Shown here piece by piece: positions 9,657 through 19,268 of a stretch of 64,000 nucleotides of DNA. Source of the DNA: Rhodopirellula baltica (lineage in GTDB: Bacteria > Planctomycetota > Planctomycetia > Pirellulales > Pirellulaceae); the NCBI GenBank assembly GCA_002901265.1, contig PPHI01000001.1, positions 1 to 64,000 on the forward strand, read 5' to 3'. Position numbers and translations under genes: made by a program. The notes beneath the pieces were generated by a model. That model was not told the DNA's origin and ran no database searches. It saw nothing but the letters and a program-made list of their open reading frames with translations. The first letter of the stretch is position 1. Each line of letters begins with the position of its first letter.

Positions 9657-10405
9657 TCGGTTAGGCGATTGAGTAGCAGCACGATCTTGCGTTTCTGACT
9701 AAGGCGGACCATCTGTTCCGGACTTAAGACGACTTTTGTTTTGGGGTTCGCTAGGTCCGAACAATGCAGTTTGGTCGGATCATCTTGATCGATCGCCGAT
9801 TCCAATAGAAAACACCGATCGCCTTTGCGGAGCAGATACACGGCTTCGATGATGACATCTTCGACTCGGTCGAGGGCTTGAAAGTCATAGCGGGTCGCGA
9901 TCAGATCCAATTGTCGGTCGCCGATCAACTGACCGAACTGTTTGATGTATTCGACATCGATATCGGTCGGGTGCAACGACAGAACCGCTGCTTGCTCGGT
10001 TTCCGATTTGGAATCGTCTGACGACTCGTCTCGCTGCGACTTGCTATCTTCGCGGGCGCGTTCTTTGTCGGCGAGTCGCTCCAGTTGGGCGAGGTAGTCC
10101 TCGTACCGATCGAGCAGTTCACGAGCGGTTTCTTGACGGCGAATGAGTCGCCGAATTTGCCGGTCTCGATCGGGTGTCTTGGCGTCGTATTGCTTTTCAG
10201 GATCCTGACGCAGGATTCTCCGTCGGCTTTCTTTGTACGTCTCGTACGATTCGCTCAGTTTACTGTGGGCATCCTGCATTTGCCTTTCCAGAAAAAAGGC
10301 ACGAGCATCCATCAACGCAGGGCCTGCACTACTGCCGCGAAGTTCGCTGTACAGTTCCTGAAGGTCATCGACCGACAAGGGCGTGCGCGTTGTTTTTGCG
10401 TTCAA
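9644..10405 (-). CDS. Hypothetical coiled-coil protein
   Basis: This 253-residue protein starts at a TTG. Residues about 35-130 are rich in Glu, Arg, Lys and Gln with heptad-like spacing and should form a long coiled coil (RRLIRRQETARELLDRYEDY). A Ser/Asp linker follows, then a compact C-terminal region (about 150-253). No family is recognised. It lacks a signal peptide, so it is probably cytoplasmic. Its 3' end overlaps the convergent sulfatase gene by 13 bp. Confidence 0.6.
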   Translation of the reverse strand: MNAKTTRTPLSVDDLQELYSELRGSSAGPALMDARAFFLERQMQDAHSKLSESYETYKESRRRILRQDPEKQYDAKTPDRDRQIRRLIRRQETARELLDRYEDYLAQLERLADKERAREDSKSQRDESSDDSKSETEQAAVLSLHPTDIDVEYIKQFGQLIGDRQLDLIATRYDFQALDRVEDVIIEAVYLLRKGDRCFLLESAIDQDDPTKLHCSDLANPKTKVVLSPEQMVRLSQKRKIVLLLNRLTDQSV

Positions 10406-10468
10406 GAGACTTGTCCGATTGCGAAGTTAAGTGCAAAGAAGAGACCTTCATCTTAGCAATCTGCGACT

Positions 10469-10491
10469 CGCCGAGGGTTTGAACCTCGGCG
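10469..10491 (-). terminator. Inverted repeat after the aminotransferase gene, possible terminator
   Basis: CGCCGAGG at 10469-10476 pairs perfectly with CCTCGGCG at 10484-10491 around a 7-base loop. It lies just downstream of the minus-strand aminotransferase stop. No T-run follows on that strand, so termination is only suggested. Confidence 0.4.
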
Positions 10492-10513
10492 AATTCGTTA
10501 ACAAAGCTGGTCG

Positions 10514-11920
10514 TTATGACGCCGCTTTTGCGAGCACTTCTCGCATCAGGGTGATCGCATGATCGATGTGTTCCTTGGTCGTAACGACGGGGGGGGGCAA
10601 GAAACGAATCCGTGTCGGATTGCTTCCGCAGACAAATCCCAACAGTCCGGTTTCGAACATCGACATCATCATCGCTTTGGCCGCATCAAAGCTGCCATCG
10701 CCTGGCGTGAAAGCGATCATCATTCCCTCGCCGAAGGGGCCCGCGATCTGTTTCGGAGACTCCGCCGCGAGTACGGCGAGTTGGTCTTGGAAGTACTTCG
10801 AAAGCTGCATGTTCGTTCCGTCGCTGCCGAAACAACCCCGTTCTTCGAAGCGGTTCAGCGTTTCGATACCGGTCGCGATCGAACCTGTCGAACCGGTAAA
10901 GGTTTGGCTGAGGATCGGCCCGGTCGGTTTCATTTCGTCGCTGTAAAGCGTCGCGCAGACCTGTGTGACTTTGCCGACCGTCACAACATCCGCGTACTTG
11001 TCCAAGCCGTAATGCTGGAAAGCGAACGGTTGGCTGGTCCGTGAGAAGCTTTGAATTTCGTCAAAGATGATTGGCACGCCGGCGTCCTTAAGCGGTTCGC
11101 AAAGTGCGGCATAAAAATCATGACTGCCGGGATAGTATCCGCCTTCACCGGCAATCGGTTCGACCCAGAATGCCGCGTAGCGACCGGGATGACGCTTCAG
11201 CAACCGATGCAGTTCAGCGACCGCGCGTTTCTGGCTGCCTTCGGGATCATTGGCGTCGCGTGCCGGCAAGTAATCGACAGCGACAGTCACTGGCAATCCG
11301 GCGCGATAGTTTGGCCGATCGGTGACGGCGGCCATGGCAAGCGAACGTCCCGCAAATGCATTTTCGAATGCGATCACTCGGTCAGCGGGCGTCGCCTTAT
11401 GCATCGCGATCTTGAGAGCGTTTTCATTGGCCATCGCACCGCTGGTGGTCAGCAGGCAATACGGCAGCGACGCGCCGCCTTGCTGGGCCAACCCGATCAG
11501 TTTTTCCATCATCACGACACTGGCCGGGTTTTGTTGCAAGTTGCCTTGCATCACCGTGTCTGCGATCGCGGCACTCACCGCTGCATCGATCATCCCCGGG
11601 TCACTGTGCCCTGTTCCATAGACGCCAATGCCGCCAATGAAGTCCAGCTTGACGCTGCCGTCAGCCAGCTCCACATAGGGGCCACGGCCGATACCGGAGG
11701 TCAAGTAGGGCCAGATCGGAGGGGCACCGCGTACGGCCGTCAAACGATCCAGCCAATCCGAGTAGCTGGCTTGCAACTCAGCTTGGGCCGGTCGGACCTG
11801 CAAACGCGCGGCGTGTTCCTCGACGGCTTCGCGGATTAAACGTTTGGCCTCAAGGATACGTTCATCTTGGCGAAGCGAATCGGCGACGGACACGGACGGT
11901 TCGGTAGCAGGTTGGCTCAC
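10514..11920 (-). CDS. Class III PLP-dependent aminotransferase
   Basis: A 468-residue fold-type I aminotransferase of the ornithine/4-aminobutyrate/lysine group, starting at a GTG. Visible are the Ser-Gly-Ala PLP-phosphate loop (LLTTSGAMANENALKIA), the conserved cofactor aspartate in PIIFDEIQSFSR and the Schiff-base lysine in VVTVGKVTQV. The family normally has a DEVQTGFGRTG-like motif after the aspartate; here it reads DEIQSFSRTSQ, so specificity may differ from the common enzymes. The enzyme moves an omega-amino group to a keto acid. The substrate is not assigned. Confidence 0.85.
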   Translation of the reverse strand: MSQPATEPSVSVADSLRQDERILEAKRLIREAVEEHAARLQVRPAQAELQASYSDWLDRLTAVRGAPPIWPYLTSGIGRGPYVELADGSVKLDFIGGIGVYGTGHSDPGMIDAAVSAAIADTVMQGNLQQNPASVVMMEKLIGLAQQGGASLPYCLLTTSGAMANENALKIAMHKATPADRVIAFENAFAGRSLAMAAVTDRPNYRAGLPVTVAVDYLPARDANDPEGSQKRAVAELHRLLKRHPGRYAAFWVEPIAGEGGYYPGSHDFYAALCEPLKDAGVPIIFDEIQSFSRTSQPFAFQHYGLDKYADVVTVGKVTQVCATLYSDEMKPTGPILSQTFTGSTGSIATGIETLNRFEERGCFGSDGTNMQLSKYFQDQLAVLAAESPKQIAGPFGEGMMIAFTPGDGSFDAAKAMMMSMFETGLLGFVCGSNPTRIRFLPPPVVTTKEHIDHAITLMREVLAKAAS

Positions 11921-12053
11921 TTGCGGCTCTCGGCGGATGCGATTGAAAGGTGGTTAGGGAATCAGAATTGATCCAAGTAATGTAACGAAAGTGCCCCAGC
12001 AGGTTCAGGGCGACTTGGCGAGCCAGAGTTGATCGGCGTGTTCCTGAGCGGAA

Positions 12054-12773
12054 CTACCAAATTTCGGCTTCGCAGAGTTGCTTGGTGGCCGTTCCTGCCC
12101 AGTCTCGGTTGGCCGCCGGCGAAGCGGGGCTTGGGTGCAGGATTCGCGAAATTTTCGGCGGTTGGGGCAGACGCTCGGCAACGCGTTTCAGGCAGGCTTC
12201 TGCATAAGCCCCGACGCCGACCGCGTGATCGGGTGAAAGCGTCTTGAGCACCGACAACAGGTGAGCGTCGCAGACGGCATCCAGCGGCGTCCGTTCGGAA
12301 GCCGGCAATTTGTCCGGCGTCCGGTTACGGGCACTGCTTTCCATGAACACCAACGGACAGTAATTCAGCACGAAGTGCGTTTCGAAAAAAGCGTCGGGGG
12401 TGCCAAATTTTTCCTGGAACAGTCCCCACAGTCGTCGCCCGCTGACTTCACTGCGGCGACAAGCTAGCCCTTCGACGGGACGTTTTTCATGTTCAAGCGG
12501 TGGCTTGCCGATCGGTTGGTCGATCTGCATCCAATCACGAACGGCCGCGATTTCACCGAAGGGGACACCCGTTTGTGCCATGCCCCAGGGGCCGGGGTTC
12601 ATCCCCAAAAACACGGTCTGGATAGTGTCACCCGCCAACGACAGGTAGGCCTCATGTGACTTTCGCGCGTAGGCCAGCGGGTTGTAGACATGGGTGACTG
12701 GCTCGGCAAACTCCAGTTGATCCACTGCCTTGGACAACTTGCGAGCTGCCGTAATGAGGGCCTTCGAACTCAC
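12054..12773 (-). CDS. SMUG1-type uracil-DNA glycosylase
   Basis: A 239-residue protein starting at a GTG. It has the two signature loops of the single-strand-selective monofunctional uracil-DNA glycosylase family: GMNPGPWGMAQTGVPFGE near residues 52-69 and the C-terminal HPSPASPAANRDW. The Asn in GMNPGP and the His in HPSP are the catalytic residues in the family. The enzyme excises uracil and oxidised pyrimidines to start base excision repair. SMUG1 is best known from animals, with sparse bacterial members including planctomycetes. An AroE-like gene ends 14 bp upstream, so the two are probably cotranscribed. Confidence 0.9.
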   Translation of the reverse strand: MSSKALITAARKLSKAVDQLEFAEPVTHVYNPLAYARKSHEAYLSLAGDTIQTVFLGMNPGPWGMAQTGVPFGEIAAVRDWMQIDQPIGKPPLEHEKRPVEGLACRRSEVSGRRLWGLFQEKFGTPDAFFETHFVLNYCPLVFMESSARNRTPDKLPASERTPLDAVCDAHLLSVLKTLSPDHAVGVGAYAEACLKRVAERLPQPPKISRILHPSPASPAANRDWAGTATKQLCEAEIW

Positions 12774-12787
12774 CTGAAAACCTATGT

Positions 12788-13519
12788 TTAAACCGCCAAG
12801 TATTCTTCGATGGCTTCCGTTAAGACATCTTCATCAGGTTGTTGTTTTACCCAATGCGACAGGCAAGTCATCAGGACGCCGATCCGAATCTCCTCTCGCC
12901 CCCAAACGCTATACCCCAATTCGCGGATCGCTTCGTGATCGTTATCGCTTGACGCAAAGTCAATCACCAAGGTCCGATTCGATGCCCGAGGCCACTGATC
13001 GGGCTCAATCGACTCGGCGATGACAATCAAATCAGCTTGCTCGATCGCTTCGGGCGACGCCCAGCCGATCGGCGATTGATGCTGTTCGGCCGCGATGTCG
13101 TCTGGAATTGACGCTACCGGCGACCCAATTCGAAGCAACGATTTGACGGGCGGGAGACCACCGGATGGAGTCTCGGATTCGCCTTCGGCAAAAAATGCGC
13201 GAATCGCAATGTCTAGCCAGTGCCGGATCGCGTCGGCGGACTGGAATTGCTTTTCGCTAGGCTCATCGCGCCAAAACAAGTTGGCACCAGCCAAGGAATC
13301 AGCCCCGGCGACCAAGTTCTGGTCAAGTAGTAACCCGCGGAATCCCAGGATGACGGCACCTTCGATTGCTTCGCCCAATCGTTCCGGCGAAACGTCGCAC
13401 GAAAACACTCGCCAGGGCAAATGCAGAGCGTCGAAAGCCCGCTCGAGTGCGAATTGCGCAGGGTTCCCCGCGATTGGATGTCCGAGTACCAGTACGACGG
13501 GCTCGGTAATGCCGTCCAT
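12788..13519 (-). CDS. Shikimate-dehydrogenase-like protein, probable pseudoenzyme
   Basis: The ATG at 13519 (243 residues) is preferred over an extension to 13594, because the conserved domain starts at once (VVLVLGHPIAGNPAQFAL). This opening and the segment ILGFRGLLLD match the substrate domain of shikimate dehydrogenase (AroE), and the C-terminus (helix ending EAIEEYLAV) fits the end of that fold. The family's catalytic Lys in the GFNVTIPHK motif is replaced: here the motif reads GFRGLLLDQNL. The glycine-rich NADP loop is also not recognisable. The protein is therefore probably not a shikimate dehydrogenase. Its role is unknown. It precedes the SMUG1 gene by 14 bp. Confidence 0.55.
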   Translation of the reverse strand: MDGITEPVVLVLGHPIAGNPAQFALERAFDALHLPWRVFSCDVSPERLGEAIEGAVILGFRGLLLDQNLVAGADSLAGANLFWRDEPSEKQFQSADAIRHWLDIAIRAFFAEGESETPSGGLPPVKSLLRIGSPVASIPDDIAAEQHQSPIGWASPEAIEQADLIVIAESIEPDQWPRASNRTLVIDFASSDNDHEAIRELGYSVWGREEIRIGVLMTCLSHWVKQQPDEDVLTEAIEEYLAV

Positions 13520-13687
13520 GACGATCGTCAGTTCGAGGGAGAGATAAAGTGATTTCGCTGACCTAGTCTGACCAGCATCACCCCCACTTGGCAAGACCGT
13601 AGTTGTTTAACAAAAGGTTAGTCGTTCAGACTCCCCTCTGCAGATGTCATGGGCCGAATCCAAAATGAACCGGCGTTGCAAAGCTGT

Positions 13688-15058
13688 CTAGGCAATGATG
13701 TCATGCACGACGTTACCGTACACGTCGGTCAATCGAAAATCGCGACCGGCATAACGGTAGGTCAGTTGCTCGTGATCGAGCCCCATCAGGTGCAGCACCG
13801 TCGCGTGCCAGTCGTGGACATGGCACGGGTTCTCGACCGCTTCGAAACCGTGTTCGTCCGTCGCACCGTAGCTGAATCCGCCTTTGACCCCGCCGCCTGC
13901 CATCCACAACGTGTAGCCTTTGTTGTTGTGATTGCGGCCGTCGCCACTTTGTGCCGATGGGGTTCGCCCGAATTCGCCGCCCCAGATCACCAGCGTTTCG
14001 TCCAACATGTTGCGGGCTTTCAAATCGGCCAACAACGCGGCGATCGGCTTGTCACAGGCTTCCGCACGCGCCGCATGATCGGCGGTCAGCCGAGTGTGCT
14101 GGTCCCAGTTGCCGTGCGTGATTTCGATAAAGCGGACACCGGCTTCGGCAAATCGTCGTGCCAACAAACATTGTTTGCCAAACGTTTCCGTCGGTCCGCC
14201 GTCGGCACCATACGCTTTCAATGTCTTTGCGTTTTCGCCCGCAAGGTCCATCAGCGATGGCATCGCGTCTTGCATCCGAAATGCCAGTTCATACGACTGA
14301 ATCACACCGTCCACATTGGATGTGTCACCGGCGGGCATCTGACTTTGGTTCAGCTTTTGAATCAGGTTTAATTGGCGGCGCTGCTCGCGATCGCTCAAGT
14401 TCGGATTGCGGATGTCAGGCACCGAGTCTTGAGTGCTGCCCGATCGACGTGCTAGTTGTGCAAACCGGCTGCCAGGACGACCGACTTTGGTGCCGCCATA
14501 AATTGCCGGCAGAAACGCGCTGCCATAGTTTCTGGAGTTGCCGACCGGAGGGCTGAGTGAGACGAACCCCGGCAAGCTTTCGTTCTCCGTTCCCAAGCCG
14601 TACAACGTCCACGCGCCAATCGATGGCCGCACGAACTGCGCCGTGCCGGTATGCATTTGTGTCATCGCCCCAGGATGCACTGGCTGGTCACAGTGCATCG
14701 ACCGGATCAAGCACATCTCGTCGGCGTGTTCGGCGACTTGTGGAAACAGATCGGAAATCCAAAGCCCGCTTTCGCCGCGTTGGCGAAATTCCCATGGCGA
14801 CTTCAGCAGCGCACCGCCGTACTTGCCGCGTTTACCGTGGTCCCGTTGCAAATCGGGTTTGTAGTCGAATGTATCAACATGTGACGGCCCGCCTTGCATG
14901 CACAAGAAGATCACCCGTTTCGCCTTGGCTGCGAAATGAGGCTGCTTTGGTGCCAATGGGCTGGTGGCGGTTGATTCCGCCGCGTGAGCCATTCCAGCCA
15001 TCGCCATGTAACCAAAACCGGCCGACGAATGTTTCAGCAATTCACGTCGAGTTAGCAT
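13688..15058 (-). CDS. DUF1501 family exported protein
   Basis: A 456-residue protein with an RR-type (Tat-like) signal (MLTRRELLKHSSAGFGY). The body has the DUF1501 hallmarks: VIFLCMQGGPSHVDTFDYKP near the start, then GVRFIEITHGNWDQH and LVIWGGEFGRTPSAQ, which are metal-site motifs shared with alkaline phosphatase/sulfatase-fold enzymes. In planctomycetes this gene almost always follows a PSCyt1/DUF1549/DUF1553 gene, as it does here with a 33-bp gap. The function is unknown; a periplasmic hydrolase acting with the partner cytochrome is a common suggestion. Confidence 0.9.
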   Translation of the reverse strand: MLTRRELLKHSSAGFGYMAMAGMAHAAESTATSPLAPKQPHFAAKAKRVIFLCMQGGPSHVDTFDYKPDLQRDHGKRGKYGGALLKSPWEFRQRGESGLWISDLFPQVAEHADEMCLIRSMHCDQPVHPGAMTQMHTGTAQFVRPSIGAWTLYGLGTENESLPGFVSLSPPVGNSRNYGSAFLPAIYGGTKVGRPGSRFAQLARRSGSTQDSVPDIRNPNLSDREQRRQLNLIQKLNQSQMPAGDTSNVDGVIQSYELAFRMQDAMPSLMDLAGENAKTLKAYGADGGPTETFGKQCLLARRFAEAGVRFIEITHGNWDQHTRLTADHAARAEACDKPIAALLADLKARNMLDETLVIWGGEFGRTPSAQSGDGRNHNNKGYTLWMAGGGVKGGFSYGATDEHGFEAVENPCHVHDWHATVLHLMGLDHEQLTYRYAGRDFRLTDVYGNVVHDIIA

Positions 15059-15091
15059 GATTCAAAGTCCAAACAGAAAAGGCAAAGGCGG

Positions 15092-17758
15092 CTAGTTCAG
15101 GTAACGGAATTCGGCGGCGGCAAACAACGCTTGGCAAAACGCAGACAAAGCTTCATCGTCATCAAGATCGGTGTTGCGAAAGAACTCGTACGATGCACGG
15201 CGTTCGTCATTGTTTGGCGATCGACCGTACGCCAGCATGAATGCCAAAACAATTTGATCCTTTCGCATCTTGGCTTCGTCATTCAAACGATCCGCAAACG
15301 ACGCACTGAGTCGCAAGGTGATCGGATTGTTCATCATGAAGAGAGCTTGGTTGGGTGTGTTTGATGTCTCGCGAGTTCCACTGATCAGGCTCGGGTCGGC
15401 AAAGTCAAACACCTCCAGCGAACGCGGGACGAAATCACGAACAACAGGCAGATAAACGCTTCGCAAATTCGATTGTGGTTGATCCAGGGATTTGTCGTCT
15501 TGCGGCGTTGCAGAGGGTTGGCCGCGGCGGTTGCCCAATTCACGCAGACGGTCACGCGCCGCCAAGCGGTCTTGCGGAGTGCCTGAACGCAGTTGTTGCA
15601 TCAAACGTCCTGCTTCTTCGCGATTCGACGTGAACGTCGTTTGAAACCGACGGCGGATCGCATCACGCGGATCTTCGAGCGATTCACCGCGAACACGTGT
15701 GAATCCAGCTTCGGCGACCAACGAACCGTTCGGGCGTTCGGTCTCCAGTTCACTGGCAACCGACAACATCGCGTCGCGGATCGACTCGGCTTCTAACCGT
15801 TTCACGTTGGCTCGCCAAAGTAGCCGGTTGTCAGGGTCCTTTTGATGGCTTTCGCTATCGAACGTTGATTGCATGCGATACGTTCGCGATGTCACCAGTT
15901 GCCGAACCATCGTTTTGATCGACCAGTCGGACCGTACAAATTCGATCGCCAAGTGATCGAGCAGTTCAGGATGTGAGGGTGGCATCCCCGTCGCCCCAAA
16001 GTCTTCGGTCGACGGCACGATGCCTTGACCAAACACGTGATGCCAAATGCGATTGACCATGACTCGCGCGGTCAGCGGATTTTCATCACTTGCGATCCAC
16101 CGGGCCAATTCCAACCGGCCACTCGATCCAGGAGCGATTTTTAGCGGTTCATCACGCATTACAGTGGGTAAGTCACGCGGAACACGATCGGCCGGTTGAT
16201 CGACTTCGCCGCGGACAAGCAGCGGTGCGTTGCCGACCGTTCGTTGATCTTGCACGCCCATGCAATAACTGCGTGGGTTTCCGTTGTCATCGACCACACT
16301 GATCTTGGCACCCAGTTCGGACAACTCGTTGTTCAGCCGCAACCGCATTTGTTGTGCAGTCGCATTGGGACGCCCACTGGATGTCCCGCCGCCGCGAATC
16401 GTAACGAGCTGTTCTTGTTTCGCTTGGATCTCGTCTTTGATCGATTGCAGCTCTGCCTTGGAATAGGCCTTGCCGATCGGGTTGGTGTCTTGCACTGGCA
16501 ACAACAGCAGACTGCTGCGTTGGCGCTGTTGAACACCGGCGAAGTTTCCGAACTCCGATGGCGGGTTACCAAAGTACGTTTTGGTGCTGCGAAAGATTCC
16601 AGCTAAGGCGTAGTAATCGGTTTGGCGGATCGGGTCAAACTTATGATCGTGACAGCGAGCACAGGCGACCGAGGTTCCCAAGAATACTCGTGTGGTCGCA
16701 TCGATCTGTTCGTCCGCCAAGTCGGCGGCAAACTGCATCGAACTCTGCTCATTCAGGTTCTTGGTGCCGATGGCAAGGAACCCCGTCGCGACTAAGTTCT
16801 CCGTCCATTGTTGGTCGGTTTCCGCCGGCATCAAATCACCGGCGATCTGTTGTTGGACAAACACATTGAACGGTTTGTCGTGGTTGAGTGAATCGATCAC
16901 AAAGTCACGGTACCGCCACGCGTGAGGGAACGTCATGTTGACTTCGCGTCCGCTCGATTCGGCATACCGAGCAACATCCAGCCAATGCCTAGCCCAGTGT
17001 TCGCCGAAAGCGTCGGAATCTAACAATCGATCGGCAACGCGTTCGACAGCGGCGTCGGCGTCCGCAGCATAGGCGGTTTCGAACCAACGGACTTGTTCGG
17101 GTGTTGGGGGCAGGCCGACCAAGTCAAAGCACAGCCGGCGCAGCAGTGTCGCCGCATCGGTGTCTTCGGCCGGTGTCATGCCGGCCTTGGTCAGTTCGGC
17201 TTCGATGTATCGATCGATCGAACTTTTCGCCCATTGGCCCTGGGGCGGCATCTGGGACTTGGGCGGTTGGTAAGCCCAAAAGGTGTCTTTCGCCCGCGCG
17301 ATGGTGTCTTCGCCAATCGACGACTGAGGCATCTGCACTGCTTCGGTCACACGTGGGTCCGGAGCCCCGTCCAGAATCCATTTTCGAAAGTCGGCGATTT
17401 CCGAGTCCGAAAGCTTGCGTTTCGGCGGCATCACAAAGTCTTGATGCGTGATCGCGGTGTACAGCAAACTGTTGTCGAGGTCACCCGGGATGACCGCCGC
17501 ACCGCTGTCGCCACCCAGTAACGATGCCGCTTGGGTATCCAGCTTCAATCCGCCTTTGTTCTGTCCCGATTGCTCGCTGTGACAGCCATAGCATTCGCGA
17601 ACCAGCACAGGGCGAATCTTGGATTCAAAGAACGTTAACTGTTCTGGTGTGACGGCATCATTCGTCGCCGCGTCCATCTCTTCGGCACGCGCACTGGAGG
17701 CGTTCCAGCCTAGCGCCGCGAAGCCGAGTACCAAACAAAACCGTGACGAGAAACGCAT
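15092..17758 (-). CDS. PSCyt1/DUF1549/DUF1553 exported cytochrome-like protein
   Basis: An 888-residue protein with a signal peptide. Residues about 35-130 form a planctomycete-type cytochrome c domain with a single haem motif CYGCH (VRECYGCHSEQSGQNKGGLKLD). The DUF1549 domain follows (SIDRYIEAELTKAGM, LRRLCFDLVGLPPTPEQ, EHWARHWLDVARYAESSG), then DUF1553 toward the C-terminus (WIASDENPLTARVMVNRIWHHVFGQGI, NTPNQALFMMNNP). A second CARCHDHKFDP motif lies near residue 365. It forms an operon with the DUF1501 gene. An electron-transfer role in the periplasm is likely; the partner reaction is unknown. Confidence 0.9.
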   Translation of the reverse strand: MRFSSRFCLVLGFAALGWNASSARAEEMDAATNDAVTPEQLTFFESKIRPVLVRECYGCHSEQSGQNKGGLKLDTQAASLLGGDSGAAVIPGDLDNSLLYTAITHQDFVMPPKRKLSDSEIADFRKWILDGAPDPRVTEAVQMPQSSIGEDTIARAKDTFWAYQPPKSQMPPQGQWAKSSIDRYIEAELTKAGMTPAEDTDAATLLRRLCFDLVGLPPTPEQVRWFETAYAADADAAVERVADRLLDSDAFGEHWARHWLDVARYAESSGREVNMTFPHAWRYRDFVIDSLNHDKPFNVFVQQQIAGDLMPAETDQQWTENLVATGFLAIGTKNLNEQSSMQFAADLADEQIDATTRVFLGTSVACARCHDHKFDPIRQTDYYALAGIFRSTKTYFGNPPSEFGNFAGVQQRQRSSLLLLPVQDTNPIGKAYSKAELQSIKDEIQAKQEQLVTIRGGGTSSGRPNATAQQMRLRLNNELSELGAKISVVDDNGNPRSYCMGVQDQRTVGNAPLLVRGEVDQPADRVPRDLPTVMRDEPLKIAPGSSGRLELARWIASDENPLTARVMVNRIWHHVFGQGIVPSTEDFGATGMPPSHPELLDHLAIEFVRSDWSIKTMVRQLVTSRTYRMQSTFDSESHQKDPDNRLLWRANVKRLEAESIRDAMLSVASELETERPNGSLVAEAGFTRVRGESLEDPRDAIRRRFQTTFTSNREEAGRLMQQLRSGTPQDRLAARDRLRELGNRRGQPSATPQDDKSLDQPQSNLRSVYLPVVRDFVPRSLEVFDFADPSLISGTRETSNTPNQALFMMNNPITLRLSASFADRLNDEAKMRKDQIVLAFMLAYGRSPNNDERRASYEFFRNTDLDDDEALSAFCQALFAAAEFRYLN

Positions 17759-18027
17759 GCGATCTATCCCTCACATCAGGGGCAATCGAAGTTGCAGTCG
17801 TGTTTGGACACCAAGCCGTCGCCGCCTGAGTGGGTTGGCTTTCCCTTAACGACATTCAATTAGAAAAGGAGTGTACAGATTCAAACCCTACCTCAGAATG
17901 AAAGTTTCGCAGCTGTCCAAAAACGTTGCTGCGGCGAAACTGAAGCTCACAATTTCGCGAACCCCGCTAGCGATTGGTTTGTCCGAGTGGCACTCGGATT
18001 GAACGACTTTACTCAGGCGACACGGCC

Positions 18028-19242
18028 ATGCTTGGCGACTATTTTCGATTGCCGCTTCCGGTTCGCATCCTTTGCTTCGGTTCATTTGTCAATCGAGCCG
18101 GATCGTTCGCGGTCATCTTCCTGTCGATCTACGCCAGCGAACAGTTGGGGTTTGGTGTCAGCTTCGCGACGTTGTGTATCGGCATGCTAGGAATCGGCGC
18201 GATGGCGGGGGCCTTGCTTGGCGGATTTCTCTCTGACCGCATCGGACGGTTGCCAGTCATGCTGCTGGCGCTCTTTGGCGGCGGTGTGTTGTTGCTGTTG
18301 CTCGGATCGATGACCCAGAAATTGCCCTTCGCGCTTTGCGTGTGTGCCTTCGCCTTGGTCAGCGATTTGTACCGTCCCGCCGCATCCGCCTTGATCGCCG
18401 ATTTGACGCCGATCGACCGACGGACCCATTCATTCGCATTGATGTATATCTCGGTGAACTTGGGATTCGCGATCGCGCCACCACTGGGCGGAATTTTGGC
18501 CGGCTACAGTTTCAAGCTGCTGTTTTGGTTGGACGCGATCACGATGTGTGCGTACGGTTTGATCATTTGGTTTTGGATCAGCGAAGCACCGGTTCGAGAT
18601 CGGGTCAGCGAAAGCGAACCGACGGAATCGATTGTGGTGCAGCGCGGGAACGTGCGGGAGTCGATCGGAATCATCATGAACGACGCAACGTTTCTGATGT
18701 TTTGCATGTCAACGTTGTTGATCGAGTTGGTCTTCGTCCAAGCCTTTTCGACGCTACCGCTTTACATCCGCCAAGTCGGATTCAGCAACTTGGAATTTGG
18801 GCTGTTGATGTCCATCAACGGAGTGCTGATCGTCTTGTTGCAGTTGCCGTTGACGCACTGGTTCACCCGTTACAACGCGATGAGCATTGTGACGTTGGGA
18901 GCGGTGTTGATCTCGCTCGGGTTTGGTGTCACCGGATTGGGCGGAAGCTTTGTGCTGATCGGGATCAGCATCAGTGTTTGGACGCTTGGCGAGATCTTGC
19001 AAGCACCGACGAAGCAATCGATCATTTCCAAGTTGGCGCCCGAGCATTGCCGCGGCGCATACATGGGATTATCGACGACCTGCTATGCGTTAGCGCTTGC
19101 AGTGGGGGCACCACTGGGCGGCGAAGTGTTGCAGCGACTGGGGCCGACAACATTGTGGGTTGCCAGCTGCATCCTTTCGGCAGTCGCTGTGTTGATCTAC
19201 CTCGCGATTCATCCCCTCGTCACCCGTCGCGTGATGTCGTAG
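18028..19242 (+). CDS. Major facilitator superfamily transporter
   Basis: The start is set at the ATG at 18028 (404 residues), because the cytoplasmic N-terminus and first helix follow at once (LPVRILCFGSFVNRAGSFAVIF). About 12 hydrophobic helices are visible in two halves. The loop between helices 2 and 3 carries the MFS motif A (GGFLSDRIGRLPVML). The pattern is typical of a 12-helix drug/proton antiporter-like MFS exporter, but the substrate is unknown. It is convergent with the EamA gene, 26 bp apart. The 269 bp upstream, shared with the divergent DUF1549 gene, shows no gene. Confidence 0.85.
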   Translation: MLGDYFRLPLPVRILCFGSFVNRAGSFAVIFLSIYASEQLGFGVSFATLCIGMLGIGAMAGALLGGFLSDRIGRLPVMLLALFGGGVLLLLLGSMTQKLPFALCVCAFALVSDLYRPAASALIADLTPIDRRTHSFALMYISVNLGFAIAPPLGGILAGYSFKLLFWLDAITMCAYGLIIWFWISEAPVRDRVSESEPTESIVVQRGNVRESIGIIMNDATFLMFCMSTLLIELVFVQAFSTLPLYIRQVGFSNLEFGLLMSINGVLIVLLQLPLTHWFTRYNAMSIVTLGAVLISLGFGVTGLGGSFVLIGISISVWTLGEILQAPTKQSIISKLAPEHCRGAYMGLSTTCYALALAVGAPLGGEVLQRLGPTTLWVASCILSAVAVLIYLAIHPLVTRRVMS

Positions 19243-19268
19243 CGGATGTGATTGCTTTCGGGAGCCCG

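Noticed and set aside
11051-11839. Plus-strand 262-codon open frame opposite the aminotransferase gene
   Set aside because: Antisense to a conserved enzyme; no family signature.
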